This document shows, piece by piece, positions 47,624 through 59,364 of a stretch of DNA of 64,000 nucleotides. The notes below the pieces were generated by a model, which did not search any database, was not told the origin of the DNA, and worked only from the letters and a program-made list of their open reading frames with translations. The position numbers were made by a program, and so were the translations under genes. The stretch is from Thozetella sp. PMI_491 (lineage: Eukaryota; Ascomycota; Sordariomycetes; Chaetosphaeriales; Chaetosphaeriaceae). The stretch lies in assembly GCA_021432635.1 (NCBI GenBank), contig MU270067.1, forward strand, positions 1-64,000, in the 5' to 3' direction. How positions within the stretch are numbered: the first letter of the stretch is position 1; each line of letters begins with the position of its first letter.

Positions 47624-49749
47624 GTGCATCACGCTTGTCCTGTCCGGGGGGATGCACAGCGAGCGCGCCGCAAGTCCAGTCTTGTGCCCGCTCCGTAAGC
47701 ACATTACTCCCCCGACTCCTTGCTTAGGGGGGCCAAGGTAGCTTCGTGCAGGCCATCCAAAATTCTGCAGGGTCTTCGGGCCTCGGATGGTCTCTACCAT
47801 GGTATCGCGGAACAGAGCCGCTCCTCCCTACCCTTGCTTCTGGCCCCCCGGGTCCTGTCATCCTGCCTAGGATTCTGCCTCTCAGCTGCCGACCGCCGTT
47901 GCAGCGGGATCCCACCGTCCTCAGGATGAATCCATGATGTCCCTTCGGGGCTACGCAGTGTCGATCGCTGGCGAGCGCGTCCATCTGGAAGCCGAGCATC
48001 CCCCCTTTTCAACCACGGGGACCATCGTCGTCATATCCGGCCTTCCGGCTTAGCAAAGCCCCTCAATGTCTCGCACTTCCTTCCCAACGAAGGAGGGAGA
48101 AACGAGAGCAGGGTCAGCTCTCGCCCTTGTCAAGCCGCTGCAGTGTCGGATTGGCAGAACCCCGAGGCCCGACTAATAGGTCGTGAGACGTGTAATATCT
48201 CCGCCTTGTATCTACTTGGAACTCGCCCCGCGTAGCCGAATCCTCCGTCTCGCCCCGGCTGACACCTCTGGGGTAGGAGGGGCGGCGGACTCCCACCCTA
48301 GAAGATGGCGTCCCGGCTAGATTGCCAGCAGCGAGCTGGAGAGGGTCGACTCGGGTCATCACCTAAAATCTGGGCTTACCCTCTTAGCGACGCCTCTGTC
48401 GGAGTCTCTCCTATCAACTGCCGGCGGTCCTGGCCCGGTCAAGCGGGAGGCTGTGGGGGAAAACTAAATTGGCGCGTCTAGACCGGTCACAGGCTCATCA
48501 TCCCGTCATCTCACGCAGCACAGCATGGCTGATTCTCCGGCCGACTTGGCTATGATGGTGTCGCTGCTGGTGGTCGGGGGTGGTGTGGTGGTGTGGTGCT
48601 GGGTGGGGTGCGCAAGAGATCGCTCGTGGTTACACAACCTTCAGCCCTATGTGGAGGAGAATGCGAGTTTACGGCCGTGGGCCTTGGCCATGCCATCAAA
48701 CGACCCGGGAGCCTCGCAGTTTTTTAGAGTTTTTTTTTTTCTTTTTTTCTTTTTTGTTCTCAAAAATCGAGTAAGCAGCGAAGGGGGTACAAGGCATGCC
48801 TTTCCTGGTACCTACACCGGCTGTGACGCTGGTCAGGAAGGGGCTGGCTGTTCTTGGTCGCGCGAATGTGACCCTCCTTCCAGTTCTGTCGTCATTCTCC
48901 GGGCATTCGCCGGGATTGTCGCCCATGCCCAAGCTTGTGAATAAGTGAGTAAGCCATCTTCTACGCCGGCCTTCAGATGCGACCGACCGCTCTGCCCACA
49001 TGCCAGGACCTCGCAAGCATGCCCATCCAGTCTGCCTCGGACCGTTCCAAACGGGTCCAAGCGTGGATGCCGGGCTGCTTTCCGGAATCAAGAGACATTC
49101 GGGTATTCCTCAGCCGCAGGGTCCGCGGAACGCCCCCCCCTTCGTTCTCCAGGAGTCCTTCCGTCGCCACGCTGACGTAGGGGCAATACGCGGCTCCGGG
49201 GGGGAGGAAGGGGGGAGGCGGACGGGGGAATCTCGCACCCCGTAGAATGTCACCTTTTCGCGTCGCGCTGAGCTTGGGTCATGCTTTTCTTATTCGAGGC
49301 GCAGCGAGATATTACATGTCTTTTCTTGAAACGAACAAGTACCCGCTGGACAGGGACCGGAATCTAGCTTACGTAGCGTCGTGTGGCCATGGCGCAAGGC
49401 TAATTGGTCCGGCGGATTTCCCGGTGCTACGATGTCTGCATCCCACCTTCGGCTGCAGATCTTTCAGCTGGTGCGTGATGCGATGCCCTGACTGGACGGG
49501 CTCAACCGTCTTGGCAGCGGCCCCCCCCCAAGAGCCGGCTACAGCCTCGCTGCGTCCTTGTCCCCTGCAGCTCGCGCGTCCTAGGGTCTGCGCATATGTG
49601 CTGTCCTTCTTCTGCGAGCCCGCGCATTCCGTAGGACGCCGCTGTCTACATGCTCGGCTTCCACACCGAGCCGTCGATCCCGCCGTCTCAGGCGGCTCCG
49701 GAGCTCTGCACCGGTCAGGCGGAGCCTCGAGCTCATTGTCCACAGCCTC

Positions 49750-51050
49750 GTCTTAGCCCCGCGCACGCGGCCCGTTGGTGTGCCTGGGAACCGATGATCG
49801 CGAAGTGCAGGACGACCTGCGTCAATGTGTAGCCGTTTCCCCTCTATCAAAAACCTGGCTACCACCTGTGGAGCCTCGCCCAGCGGCACGACGGTGAAGA
49901 GGAACGGTTGGTGAGGCCCGACCCGAGGCCTATGAACCAGAAGGATGCCGGAGAGATGGGCATTCCGGTGGCGCTGGTGCGGGTATTTATTTCCAGGTCC
50001 TGCAGAACAATGCGAGGCTAGACCCGATGAGCGATGAGCAGGAATGTGATCTATCGTGACCTTGTTCGCAGGGATCAAGCCAGGTGACTTCTTGTTAGAG
50101 ATACCAGCGAAGTACAATGTAATACCGTCCGCATATTACTCCCCAGAGCCCTGGTGAATACCCATCGGGGTGGTGCAAGAGGCATTCCTGCCCCGGAACC
50201 CGGCAGCACGATCCGGCAGCGAGGGGATGCTCGTGCCATTTGATAAGCTGAAAAGATTCATAGAGTTTTGTACTGAAACAGGATCGAGAGGCAGTATACC
50301 TCCTGTTCCTATCCGGACCCTTCCATTCTATTCTGGGGAGGTGGGACACGACCAAGAGCTGGCGGTCGATGGTGCCACCTATCTACCAAATACCGTCGAC
50401 CGCCTTGCAGATTCTATGCATCATCCCGCAGGGCCGGTATACGGAATTCCCGGCATCTTTTTTGCTCCACGGCAGCTCGCAATCGTCACCAAATGCGAAC
50501 AGTTGCTGAAGGATGTCTTATGAGTGCTATGTTGCGTGAAGTCGATGCTTGCGCATTCCAATCTTGGCAGTACGAAGGTCCTGAGGACACGAATACCTAC
50601 CAACCCCTGCCCTAGTTACCGGTCAAGGGGAGGAATAGATCGGAGGCTCGTATCAAAGTAATATGAGAAAGAATGAGCCTGAACCTTCGTGCAAGTGATC
50701 TAAGAGTTGACTACTAGGGCTTCCTTCAGAGCCCGCTAGCTATCTCCGTGAAGAAAGATACCTATTGCGCCTAGTCCATCGGTCATGTCGGACGAAGCGA
50801 TAGAAATGGCCTATGAGAGATAGTGGCGGATTGTCGGGTTCTCATCGATGTGATATTCTGTGTATATTCACAGGCGCCCTTGGCCGTTTGCAAAGCATAA
50901 GGACCCAAAAGACAAGCCTGGCGGTATTTACAGCCATGAACCGATTCCGGGCACCATTCATAACACTCCTAAGGGTATTTTTAATGCATACTGCCCTTCA
51001 CCGGGTTCAAAACATCGGAACAGGAGGCCTGACTGTAGCTTTGTATAGCG
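49750..51050 (+). pseudogene. Probable decayed gene of unknown function
   Basis: Several plus-strand stretches read like real protein. They include GYHLWSLAQRHDGEEERLV near 49855, KPGDFLLEIPAKYNVIPSAY near 50078, MLVPFDKLKRFIEFCTETGS near 50227 and GGIYSHEPIPGTIHNTPKGI near 50920. They lie in different frames, or are separated by a stop, and I could not link them with convincing splice sites. I do not recognise the family. The stretch 50060-50523 is the best preserved. It may be a broken host gene or a gene with unusual introns. Confidence 0.4.
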
Positions 51051-51492
51051 GTTGGTAGTACGACTGCACCAAGTCTGCGCGCCTCTTTTCATGGCAAAAC
51101 TGATCCAAGAAGCGACCTTTCTTATTCACTTAGTGTCGGTTGCTGGGTCACAAGCCAAGTAAACACAGGGCAGGATGAGAATCCGGGGTCCAGGGGCCAG
51201 CGAAGCGAGCGCGCCGTCTCTTGCACAAAACTCTGGAGCGATGGCAGCAAGGGAGAAGGGCGCCCCTGCCGGACCTCCTGAGGCAACTATGATGGGTCAA
51301 CATCACCAACGTCGAGTAATGTATGAGTGGGAGTTGGAACTCGTATTGTCTAGATGGCCACTGAGGCTAGCTTTTTCTCCTATAAGTACATGTCTATCCG
51401 AGCATTCAAGTGTTTCCGACCGATCGTACTCCTCCTCGCCCTTGTGATCTTCTCCAGAAGCTATTCCTATACTCTTGCCGTGCGATGCCAAG
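50524..51492. other. A/T-richer intergenic stretch after the decayed gene
   Basis: Apart from the coding-like piece near 50870-51045, this region shows only short frames. It borders the 3' end of the minus-strand folate gene. Confidence 0.6.
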
Positions 51493-53275
51493 CTAGTATC
51501 TCCATATAGCATCTGCCATCAGCGCCACCTGCGCCATTTCGCGCACATCATGTACTCGAACAATATCGGCCCCGCCCTGCACCGCAGCCGCCACGGTCGC
51601 GGCCGTCCCCCAGATGCGCTCTTTCGGCGTCGGCACGCCCGTGACTCGCCCGATGAAGCTCTTGCGGCTCGATCCCACCAGCCAAGGCAGGCCGCGTAGG
51701 CCGGGCCACTCCCGCAGGACGTCGAGGTGTCGCAGCAGATCGACGTTCTGGGGCCCGACCTTGGCAAACCCTAGGCCTGGATCTAGAACGATGCGCCAAC
51801 GGCGGATGCCGGCCGCCTCGGCGGCCGCCACGCGCTCCAGCAGCTCGTTAGCGATAGTGCTGACGAGGGCCTCAGACTCGGCGGACGAGGGGAAGGGGAA
51901 CGACTCGGTCGGCTGCAGGTCCGGCGTGGGCGGGTATACCGCGTGATCGTTCATTGTCTGGGGTGTTCCGCGCATGTGCATCAGGCACACGGTTGTGCCT
52001 AGCTGGGCCATAGTGGGCAGCATCTCCGGGTCCATAAGGCCCGCTGACACGTCGTTGACGATGTGAGCCCCCGCTTCCACGGCGGCGCGCGCCACTGAGG
52101 CGCGGTAGGTGTCCACGCTGATCAGGATGTCCTTGGCCTCGGGTATCGATCGGATGAGCTGCACCGTAGGGATGACGCGAGCGATCTCTTCTGTGGCTGA
52201 GACCTCGGGCGCTTTGGGGGCGGTCGACTGTCCGCCTACATCGATCATGGTGGCGCCGTTGGCGACGAATGACTTGATAGAGGAAGTGAGAGTCTCCTTC
52301 GCATCGGCGCTGTGTGCGCCGCCGTCGGAGAAGGAGTCCGGGGTCATGTTGAGGATGGCCATGACGTGGGTTTTCCGGTCCGGCGCGAGGGCCTTGAGCG
52401 GCGTCTGGCTAGAAGACAGGGGCGTGATGGTGGTGAGTGGGGGCTCCGAGGGCGGAAGCTCGTTGAGGTAGTCCTGGACGAGCTTCCAGGGCCGGTCAAT
52501 ATCCAGGGGTTTGTTTGGAATGAGTCTGTAGGTTGGTTTAGCGGAGTTTCCCAAGCCATGTGATAACATGAAGCACCACACTCACTCTGCCAGAGGCCTC
52601 AGCACAAACTCTCGCTCTGGGATGCCAATGTGCGGCACCTTGAGGCGCTCATTGCTGACTTTGCGATCATCGTACATGAGAATGTCGAGGTCGATGTTTC
52701 GAGGCCCCTTGTCAATGACTTTCTTGCGCCCGAGAGAATTCTCAATGTCCTGAAGGGCATCCAAGAGCGCCAGCGGCTCCAGGCTGGTTTCCACCTACAG
52801 GCCATCTTAGCAAGCTTGCGGCACACCATGGGCCAATGGAACCACACATTGGGGGAGGGAGGTTTACCTCGCAAGCGCCGTTGATGAAAGAATCTTGGTC
52901 CAGAACATACATGGGCTTGGTTTCCCAGAGACTGCTGGTGCGCTTGACCCGGATGCCCCTCGCGTCCATCTCGTTGCATGCCCGCTCGATCCAGCCAATG
53001 CGGTCGCCCAGGTTGCTCCCAAGGGCGACGTAGGCCGTGACGGGCGCGCCGTCCGCGCCGTTTTCGTCTGGACCGCGAGGCATCCCGTATCGCTTGAAAG
53101 CGCCTGGCTTCGCGCCGCTGTGGAGCTCCGGCCGTGAAGTTGAGAAAACTTTTCTGCTGCCGTTCCTCAGCAGTCGCGTGGTCTCCTCTAAGGCCGCACC
53201 CACATGCCGGGGTCGCACTGAATTCAGGCCACAGAGGCGTGACGGGCAGACCAGGAGCGAGACGACGGCCTTCAT
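51493..53275 (-). CDS. FOL1: Folate synthesis protein: HPPK and dihydropteroate synthase, mitochondrial
   Basis: Three exons on the minus strand fit: 53275-52868, 52794-52586 and 52525-51493, giving 549 residues. HPPK pyrophosphorylates 6-hydroxymethyl-dihydropterin and DHPS then joins it to p-aminobenzoate. The N-terminus looks like a mitochondrial presequence (MKAVVSLLVCPSRLCGLN, with RKVFSTSRP as a plausible cleavage site). HPPK follows, with YVALGSNLGDRI, TSSLWETKPMYV and the signature GPRNIDLDILMYDD. DHPS has MAILNMTPDSFSDGG, TMIDVGGQSTAP, HIVNDVSAGLMD, RIVLDPGLGFAK and LVGSSRKSFIGR. The N-terminal dihydroneopterin aldolase domain found in yeast Fol1 is absent, so that step must be encoded elsewhere. 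In the DHPS loop after GQST, Ala stands where many family members have Arg. The gene is divergent from the nitronate monooxygenase gene. Confidence 0.94.
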
Positions 53276-54147
53276 GACTTAGCACATCTGCCTTTCGAGA
53301 TCGCTTCAACGCCAAGTCTAGCGCTCATGATGCATGTTCGGCCAAAGGGTTAGGGTCAAGGGTTAGGGTATTGGTGGCACGCGGCTGGATCCGAGTCAGA
53401 AGTGGACGGCGGCCGCGCCTGGTCCACAGTCAGCTAGGCTTGCGTACCCCGGACCTGGGGTTCGCCGGGGGGGGGGGGGGTCTGCGATTTTCTAGACCAG
53501 CCCCATCCCCATCGCACCATGACGTCGGTGTCGACGGGCTCTTCCGAGAGAACAAATGGAAGCGCCGTGCAACCAACCAAATGCAAGTCTTTGTGCCAAA
53601 GCGCCAGGAACGCGGGACAAAGTGCCGAAGTCTATCGAAGGGCACAACCGTCCCGCCTCTAGGGGGGAAAAAAAAAAAAAAGGAAAAAAAAAAGAGGCCA
53701 TTGTTCAAATCGAGGGCGAGCGTGCGTGTCTGCGGCGCTGTGTACTCGCTATTTCTGCCCCAGAATCCCTCCGCGCAGCGCTAACATATGTCTTGTCGGT
53801 CATGAGCATCAGGGCTTTCGGGCCGCTGTTTGCCTCGGTCTTGCTTGTGATGGCCCTAAGCCGGGCCAAGCTCGCAGAGGACGCCTGGAAAGGGTCTAGC
53901 GCGGCGCTGCCCGCCGTGCCGAGGCACAACCCCAACTTTGCGGAGTCCGCAGCTCGAGATCCATAGATGTAGCGTCCGACCCGGCCACAGCTGCCGCTCC
54001 TCGTCAGACTCTCTCCTCTTTCTCCTTCTCCCCCCCCTCACAAGGATCAACTGTCGCCTGCGTGCTTGAATTGGCCGGTACACACCTGGGTTTTGCAGCT
54101 TTCGATACCATTCCACTGTATTATTTTTTCTTAACGCACATTCCAAA
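53276..54147. promoter_or_regulatory. Divergent promoter region, folate gene and nitronate monooxygenase
   Basis: An 872-base shared upstream region. It contains two TTAGGG-type telomere-like repeats (53347-53369), a G run (53468-53480), an A-rich stretch (53668-53694) and pyrimidine-rich stretches near 54005-54035 before the plus-strand start. An open frame within it (53556-53966) has no known domain. Confidence 0.6.
53347..53369 (+). promoter_or_regulatory. Telomere-type repeat pair (telobox-like)
   Basis: Two copies of GGGTTAGGGT separated by four bases, about 75-95 bases upstream of the folate-gene ATG. This is the fungal telomere unit inside a promoter. In other fungi such boxes bind Tbf1-type factors; binding here is inferred. 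Confidence 0.7.
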
Positions 54148-55527
54148 ATGGCCTCTCCTCGTAAGTGTGCTCCCATTCCTCCTGGTCGCATTCGACGGCA
54201 CGCGGCTATCTGCCGCAACCCAAAGCCTCGCCGCTCGACGAGGCCTGGATGGCCCCCTCGATGCGCTCGCGTGATGCCCGGCCCTAGCCATACACAGATG
54301 GGCTGACATGTCCGGCGCCTGCAGAGAAGATCCGGACGACGGTCACCGATCTTTTCAAGATCAACCACCCCGTCCTCCTGGCCGGTATGAACGTCGCCGC
54401 CGGCCCCAAGCTAGCCGCTGCCGTCACCAACGCCGGCGGTCTTGGCGTCCTCGGAGGCATCAACTATACCCCCGAGATGCTGCGCGACCAGATCGACGAG
54501 CTCAAGTCTCACTTGACCGACAAGAACGCGCCTTTCGGCGTGGACCTGCTGCTCCCCCAGGTCGGTGGCAATGCCCGGAAAACCAAGTAAGCAATTGGAC
54601 TTGGCGCGGGCACCGCGCGCGTGGTGGATACCATTGGCATCCGGGCTCTCGCTAACGCCTCCTTCTTCCTACAGCTACGACTACACCAAGGGCAAGCTCA
54701 ACGAGCTCATCGATATCATCATCGAGTCCGGTGCTAAGCTCTTCGTCTCGGCCGTCGGCGTGCCCCCCAAGCATGTCGTGGACAAGCTCCACGCCAACAA
54801 CATCCTCTACATGAACATGATCGGACACCCCAAGCACGTCAAGAAGTGCCTCGATCTGGGCGTGGACATCATCTGCGCTCAGGGTGGTGAGGGCGGTGGC
54901 CACACCGGCCACGTCGCCACCACCGTCCTGATCCCCGCCGTCGCCGCTGCCGTCAAGGGCCACAAGTCGCCTCTTACTGGCCAGCCGGTGCAGGTGATTG
55001 CCGCAGGCGGCATCTACAACGGCCAGATGTTGGCGGCGGCCCTCATGATGGGCGCCAGCGCCGTTTGGGTCGGCACTCGCTTCATCCTGACCGAGGAGGC
55101 TGGAGCCCCGGAGTCGCACAAGGAGGCTGTGCGGACGGCCGGCTTCGACGACACCATCCGGACGCTCATCTTCACGGGCCGGCCGCTGCGCGTGCGCAAC
55201 AACCCTTACATCGACAACTGGGAGACGGAGCGCCAGCAGGAGATCAAGGAGCTAACGTCCAAGGGCAAGCTCCCTTACGAGGCTGACCTGGACAAGGTCA
55301 TGGCGGGCGAGCTCGACACCCTGCCGGCGTTGGGCCCCAAGGCTGGCGGCAACAAGGACGAGGAGGTCGACCTCGACGACCTGATGGACCAGTTCCGGCC
55401 CTTCCTCATGGGCCAGTGCGCGGCCCTCGTCAACGAGAAGAAGACCGCCAAGGAGGTCGTGGATGAGTTCGTTGACGATGCCGCGAAGCTGCTACAAAAC
55501 GGAAGCAAGCTTGTCTCGAAGTTGTAA
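54148..55527 (+). CDS. Nitronate monooxygenase (2-nitropropane dioxygenase family)
   Basis: Three exons fit: 54148-54160, 54325-54586 and 54675-55527, giving 375 residues. The first exon is only 13 bases, ATG plus three codons and one base. The enzyme is an FMN-dependent TIM barrel that oxidises toxic alkyl nitronates. Visible are the start of the barrel (NHPVLLAGMNVAAGPKLAAA), the glycine-rich GGLGVLGG, the motif CAQGGEGGGHTGHV with the expected catalytic His, and the FMN-phosphate region VIAAGGIYNG and GASAVWVGTRF. The C-terminal 140 residues, with GRPLRVRNNPYI and a helical end, match the extended fungal form. No clear signal peptide is seen, so it is probably cytosolic. It shares its promoter region with the folate gene, but no functional link is implied. 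Confidence 0.93.
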
Positions 55528-57449
55528 AAAACGAAATACGAGCGAGAAACGGCCGGCTGGCGAGGATGTTTGGGGCTACACAGCAGGGTCAGTAGGCCTC
55601 AGTGCTGTGGGAGCTACAAGCTGCCTCGCTTGCTGAGGGCGAGCGAATGGAGCAGCTGCACCAAGATTGTACAGTTGTGCCAGTCTGTTTACCAAAGACT
55701 CGCGCTGTGACTATGGGCGGGGTAACAGCGGCCCTTGCCCCTGTTGGACTGTGGATTTTGCTCTCTGGGGCGCATCTTGGTACTGCTCTTTCTCGGCGAT
55801 GCATATTTAGAACCGACCCACCTGCTCACTTTGAGGAGGCCAATGCACATATACATAAGATGAACCATAAGATGAACCAACAGGATCGTGCCCGCGCACT
55901 GTGAACCGAATCCCGTCTTGCATCGCCTCGCGCGGCCCGTAACAGGCCCGTTTGAAAGCAGCGTCGGTACAAGCCGATGCCAGCCGACACCGCAATCGTG
56001 TTGTCCGTAGGGTGCCGGCGAGGCGCCTCCGCCTAAATCTCATCTCGACCCGGGTTTCGAGTAGACAAGGTGACGACTACGCGGCTATGAGGAGGGCGCC
56101 TTGGCGGGCCTTACCAGGGAACGCCGTACGGACCCGAGAGGCCCTCAAGATTACGGGGCCGTCGTTCTGGATCTTGGTTGTCGGGCTAGGTTGGCACGTT
56201 GGCGAGTAGATGCTGCGGCCGACGGGTCAACCTACCTACCCTACAGTGTCCCTTGCTGTACCGAGCGCAGCCGGCGGCCGAGAGACAAGCCCTGCTCCTG
56301 CCCCTGCCCGGCTGCCATTGGTGGTGGCAGGTGCGATCAGCGGGGTCCAGCTCAACGGTGGGCCGCGCCTCGTGGCTGGCAGCCGCCCCCGCCAGTCGGG
56401 CCAGCCGAGCCAGTCAACCACGTCTGCTTCCCTAATCTGGCGACGCACTTAGACGCTGGACGGCAGATGATGCACAATATGGCCAGGGGTCCCCTTCGGG
56501 CCACAGGGTCGCAGGGGGCTCGATTGGGCCACGCTGCACGGTGACGAGGGGGCCACTTCAACTTCCATTGACGCCCTGCCTCCCGTGTCAGTCGGTATTC
56601 AAGGTGTCGTCGCCCGACGAGGCGTGATGTTGAAGGGCTGTGACAAGTGCTAATTGCCATGGCCAGGGCGGCCCAGCTTTTCTTCTATGCGGGCATCAAA
56701 CCACTTGCTCGCCTACCGCCCACAACCCACAGTCCTGCCTCCCCTGGGACCCGGCCGGAAAGCAACCCACGCTGAGGGGCGTGGATATATTGCCCTACGC
56801 AGCTACCTATCCGCCTTCCCTCCGTCGGGTACGGTCGCTCCCTGCCTGGCGCTCTGCTCGCTTCACCCCAGCCGCTAGTTTGCGACTTGTTTCCATTCAC
56901 GCCGTGCCCACACGGCGGCGCCAGCTCATTCACATGACACCTTGCCCTCAGTCGAGCTGGTGGTGGTGCGGAGGTGGCGGCGCCTTCGTTCAGCCGATTC
57001 TTGATGTGCCTTTGTCCACGCCTGTTTGAGCAGATGCAGGGTCCAAGTAGGTATCCTCCAATCCGGGAGCTGGGGCCTCCATGATGCAGTCTGGCTTGCA
57101 GCCCAGGCTTGGGCGGGATATGAACCACATCCCCAGCTACGAGAGGAGAAGGCGCCTTCGAAGTATATATCCCTGCCCACCGCTCCACAACCGATCTAGA
57201 ACTTGAATCTGGTTCTCCTATGCCCCTTCTGTGTCACGGTTGATACCGTTGCCTTCGGTCCCTACCAGCCCTCTCTATAACCTTTATCCAGCTCTCTGGC
57301 CTGGATAGCCTCACACTCCCTACTCCTGTCTATCTTGTCCTGTTTGCTGCTGCTCATATTGTGTTGCCCCCATCGTTGCTGTTGTGCTCCCTTAATTTAT
57401 TAATACCTCCTGTCGTAAGTCGAGCTGGTTCTCGACTCAGCAGCCGAAA
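55528..57449. other. Intergenic region
   Basis: Holds the 3' end of the nitronate monooxygenase transcript and the promoter and leader of the SUR7-type gene. The TATATAT near 57163 and pyrimidine-rich sequence at 57215-57360 fit a promoter and leader. No gene was recognised in between. Confidence 0.7.
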
Positions 57450-58644
57450 ATGGCCAAGAAACCTTCTAGCATGCAGGCACCCATCGGTATACCGTTGGTG
57501 GGTTCCTTGGTAGCCTTCATTCTCGTCACCCTGGCTCTGTTCTCGGGCAAGCAGCCTGGGTTTATGGAGGATTACAACATCATCTCCGTGAGGGACTTCC
57601 TCCTCACCCTCCCTCCCCTTCGCGAGACTAACACTAGGCTTCCAGTTCAACACGTCGGAACTTGGCAAGAACCTCGTCCCCACGGCAGCCAGCAGTGACC
57701 AGCCCAGTACCGCAACCGGGTGCATCTCCGGCATCAATCTTGGGCCTTTGGATAAAGGATGCTCGGCCGTGGCCTCGGCCGCGGGGAGCTTGGAGACTGC
57801 TGCCCTCGATAAGCTCCATGACATCGAGAACGATATCGCCGACAAGCTCGCCGACAGCCTCGGCATCAGGGAGTTCTACTCGCTGCATGTTCTGGATATC
57901 TGCGAGGGCACTTTCTCTCCCAACGTCACGGCCGTCGGCGCCACCGCAAATGTGACTTCGTGCACGACACCCTTCAAGACAGGTAGTGTCCATCTCCGCT
58001 GCGCTTTGCACACCCCGTCCCTCCGCCCTCGTGCTAACCGGTACGCAGCGGAATACAACGTCACGGCTCTGTTTGACCATGAACTTCAGGTCGGGCCGCT
58101 GCATATCAACCTGGAGGATATTGGGTTCACCCAGGATCTTCAGCACGCCTTCGATGCCCTTCCCGATCTCCTCAAAGCTCTAGGCGTCATTTTCATCCTC
58201 GCGATGGGCTTCACTGGCCTATCGTTGCTATGTTCTACTAGCTCTCTATTTCTGCTCCCCGAACACTCCCGCGTGCTCTTCATCACCAACAGCGTCCTAG
58301 CAGGGCTCGCGTTCCTCTCCCTCTTCATCGGCTCAACCGCCACCACCATCGCCGCGCGCAAGGCTGCGGGAGAGATCAACGACCATGGTGCCAATATCGG
58401 GCTGAGCGCCACGCCGGGCAACAAGTTCATCGCCATCACGTGGAGCGCCACGATTCTGATGGCTATCTCGACCGGCTACTGGGCTCTCGCCTGGTTCAAG
58501 CATCGGCGGGGCGGCGCCATTTTCCGCATGGGTTACGGTGGCAGCGACATGGCACTTCGCAAATCAGAAAGCTCTTCTTCGCCTCAGATGGGATACGCCC
58601 AGCGGATGCACATCCCTGGCATGCGAGGAGGTCGCCAGAGTTGA
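57450..58644 (+). CDS. SUR7/PalI-family plasma membrane protein
   Basis: Three exons fit: 57450-57587, 57646-57982 and 58049-58644, giving 356 residues. Proteins of this family have four membrane segments and sit in plasma-membrane domains (eisosomes) or act in pH sensing. Segments are seen at about 12-31, 203-228, 234-261 and 285-308. The large loop between the first two holds LHVLDICEG, as in the family's conserved Cys-Glu-Gly motif, and several possible N-glycosylation sites (FNTSE, NVTAV, NVTSC, NVTAL). The C-terminal tail of nearly 50 residues is basic and Ser-rich and should face the cytosol. The start is the first ATG after a pyrimidine-rich leader. Whether it is closer to Sur7, to PalI or to a cell-fusion type member cannot be settled by eye. 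Confidence 0.86.
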
Positions 58645-59364
58645 GAGCAGTATTGTTCGGTTTTGACGTTGGTTTTTTGATCGACACATCTTCCCTGCCC
58701 TATGACCATTAGCTTCTAGCGCTCTATACCTTGGGATATGGCTGCTCGCTACATTTGGATAACAATAGAGCTATGGCCGGCATGCCTACTTACCTACCTA
58801 TGTAGTTTGCATGCCAGACTAAAGTGATGTAGAAAGATAGATGTCAGGCTAGCGAATGGCAGAGCAAGTCGCTCCTTTTTTGCACACGACGCAGAACCGT
58901 GCACTACAGACAGGTGCCAAAGAGGGGTGGTTCACTGGAACGAGCCCCTCACTGAACAGACGGTTTCCTTAGGTACGTGTGTACACTGTAGCTCCCTACC
59001 TCCCTTAGAGCTCCCAAGATAGCAAATAGCTTCGGAAGTGCAGAATTTTTTTTTCTTCTCTCTTCTCTCGCTTTCTCCTCTTCAGATTTCTCCTCTTCAG
59101 AGCGGGCCATTGAGCGCCAAGGCGAACCGTGCAGCGCTCTGGAGCAGATAACGGCCATATGGCGTTGTTGAAGGAGCTGAGGGGAGAGGTTGGTGTTAGG
59201 CCCGGCCCCCGCTAACCCCGCCCTAAGAGAGCCGCGCCAACCTCGTTTCCTGATAATGAGCTCTCATTCGCCCTTTTATCAAGCCTCCCTCCTTTCGGGT
59301 CTTTCAAATCACGCACCAACCAGAGAGGTCTTAAGGCAAGAACAGAAACAGGAGGTAGCCGACG
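58645..59364. other. Intergenic region
   Basis: Contains the 3' end of the SUR7-type gene and the promoter of the channel gene. ACCTACCTA-type sequence occurs near 58783-58805 and a short direct repeat (TTCTCCTCTTCAGA) near 59075-59105. No gene is seen. Confidence 0.75.

Larger units (their letters stand above)
42098..49749. other. Gene-poor region with simple repeats and a gap
   Basis: The first few hundred bases are probably the 3' untranslated part of the VIB-1-like gene. Beyond that I see no domain-bearing frame. Contents are homopolymer and microsatellite tracts, a 90-base N gap and G-rich blocks. Short frames on both strands are best read as chance. Confidence 0.6.
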
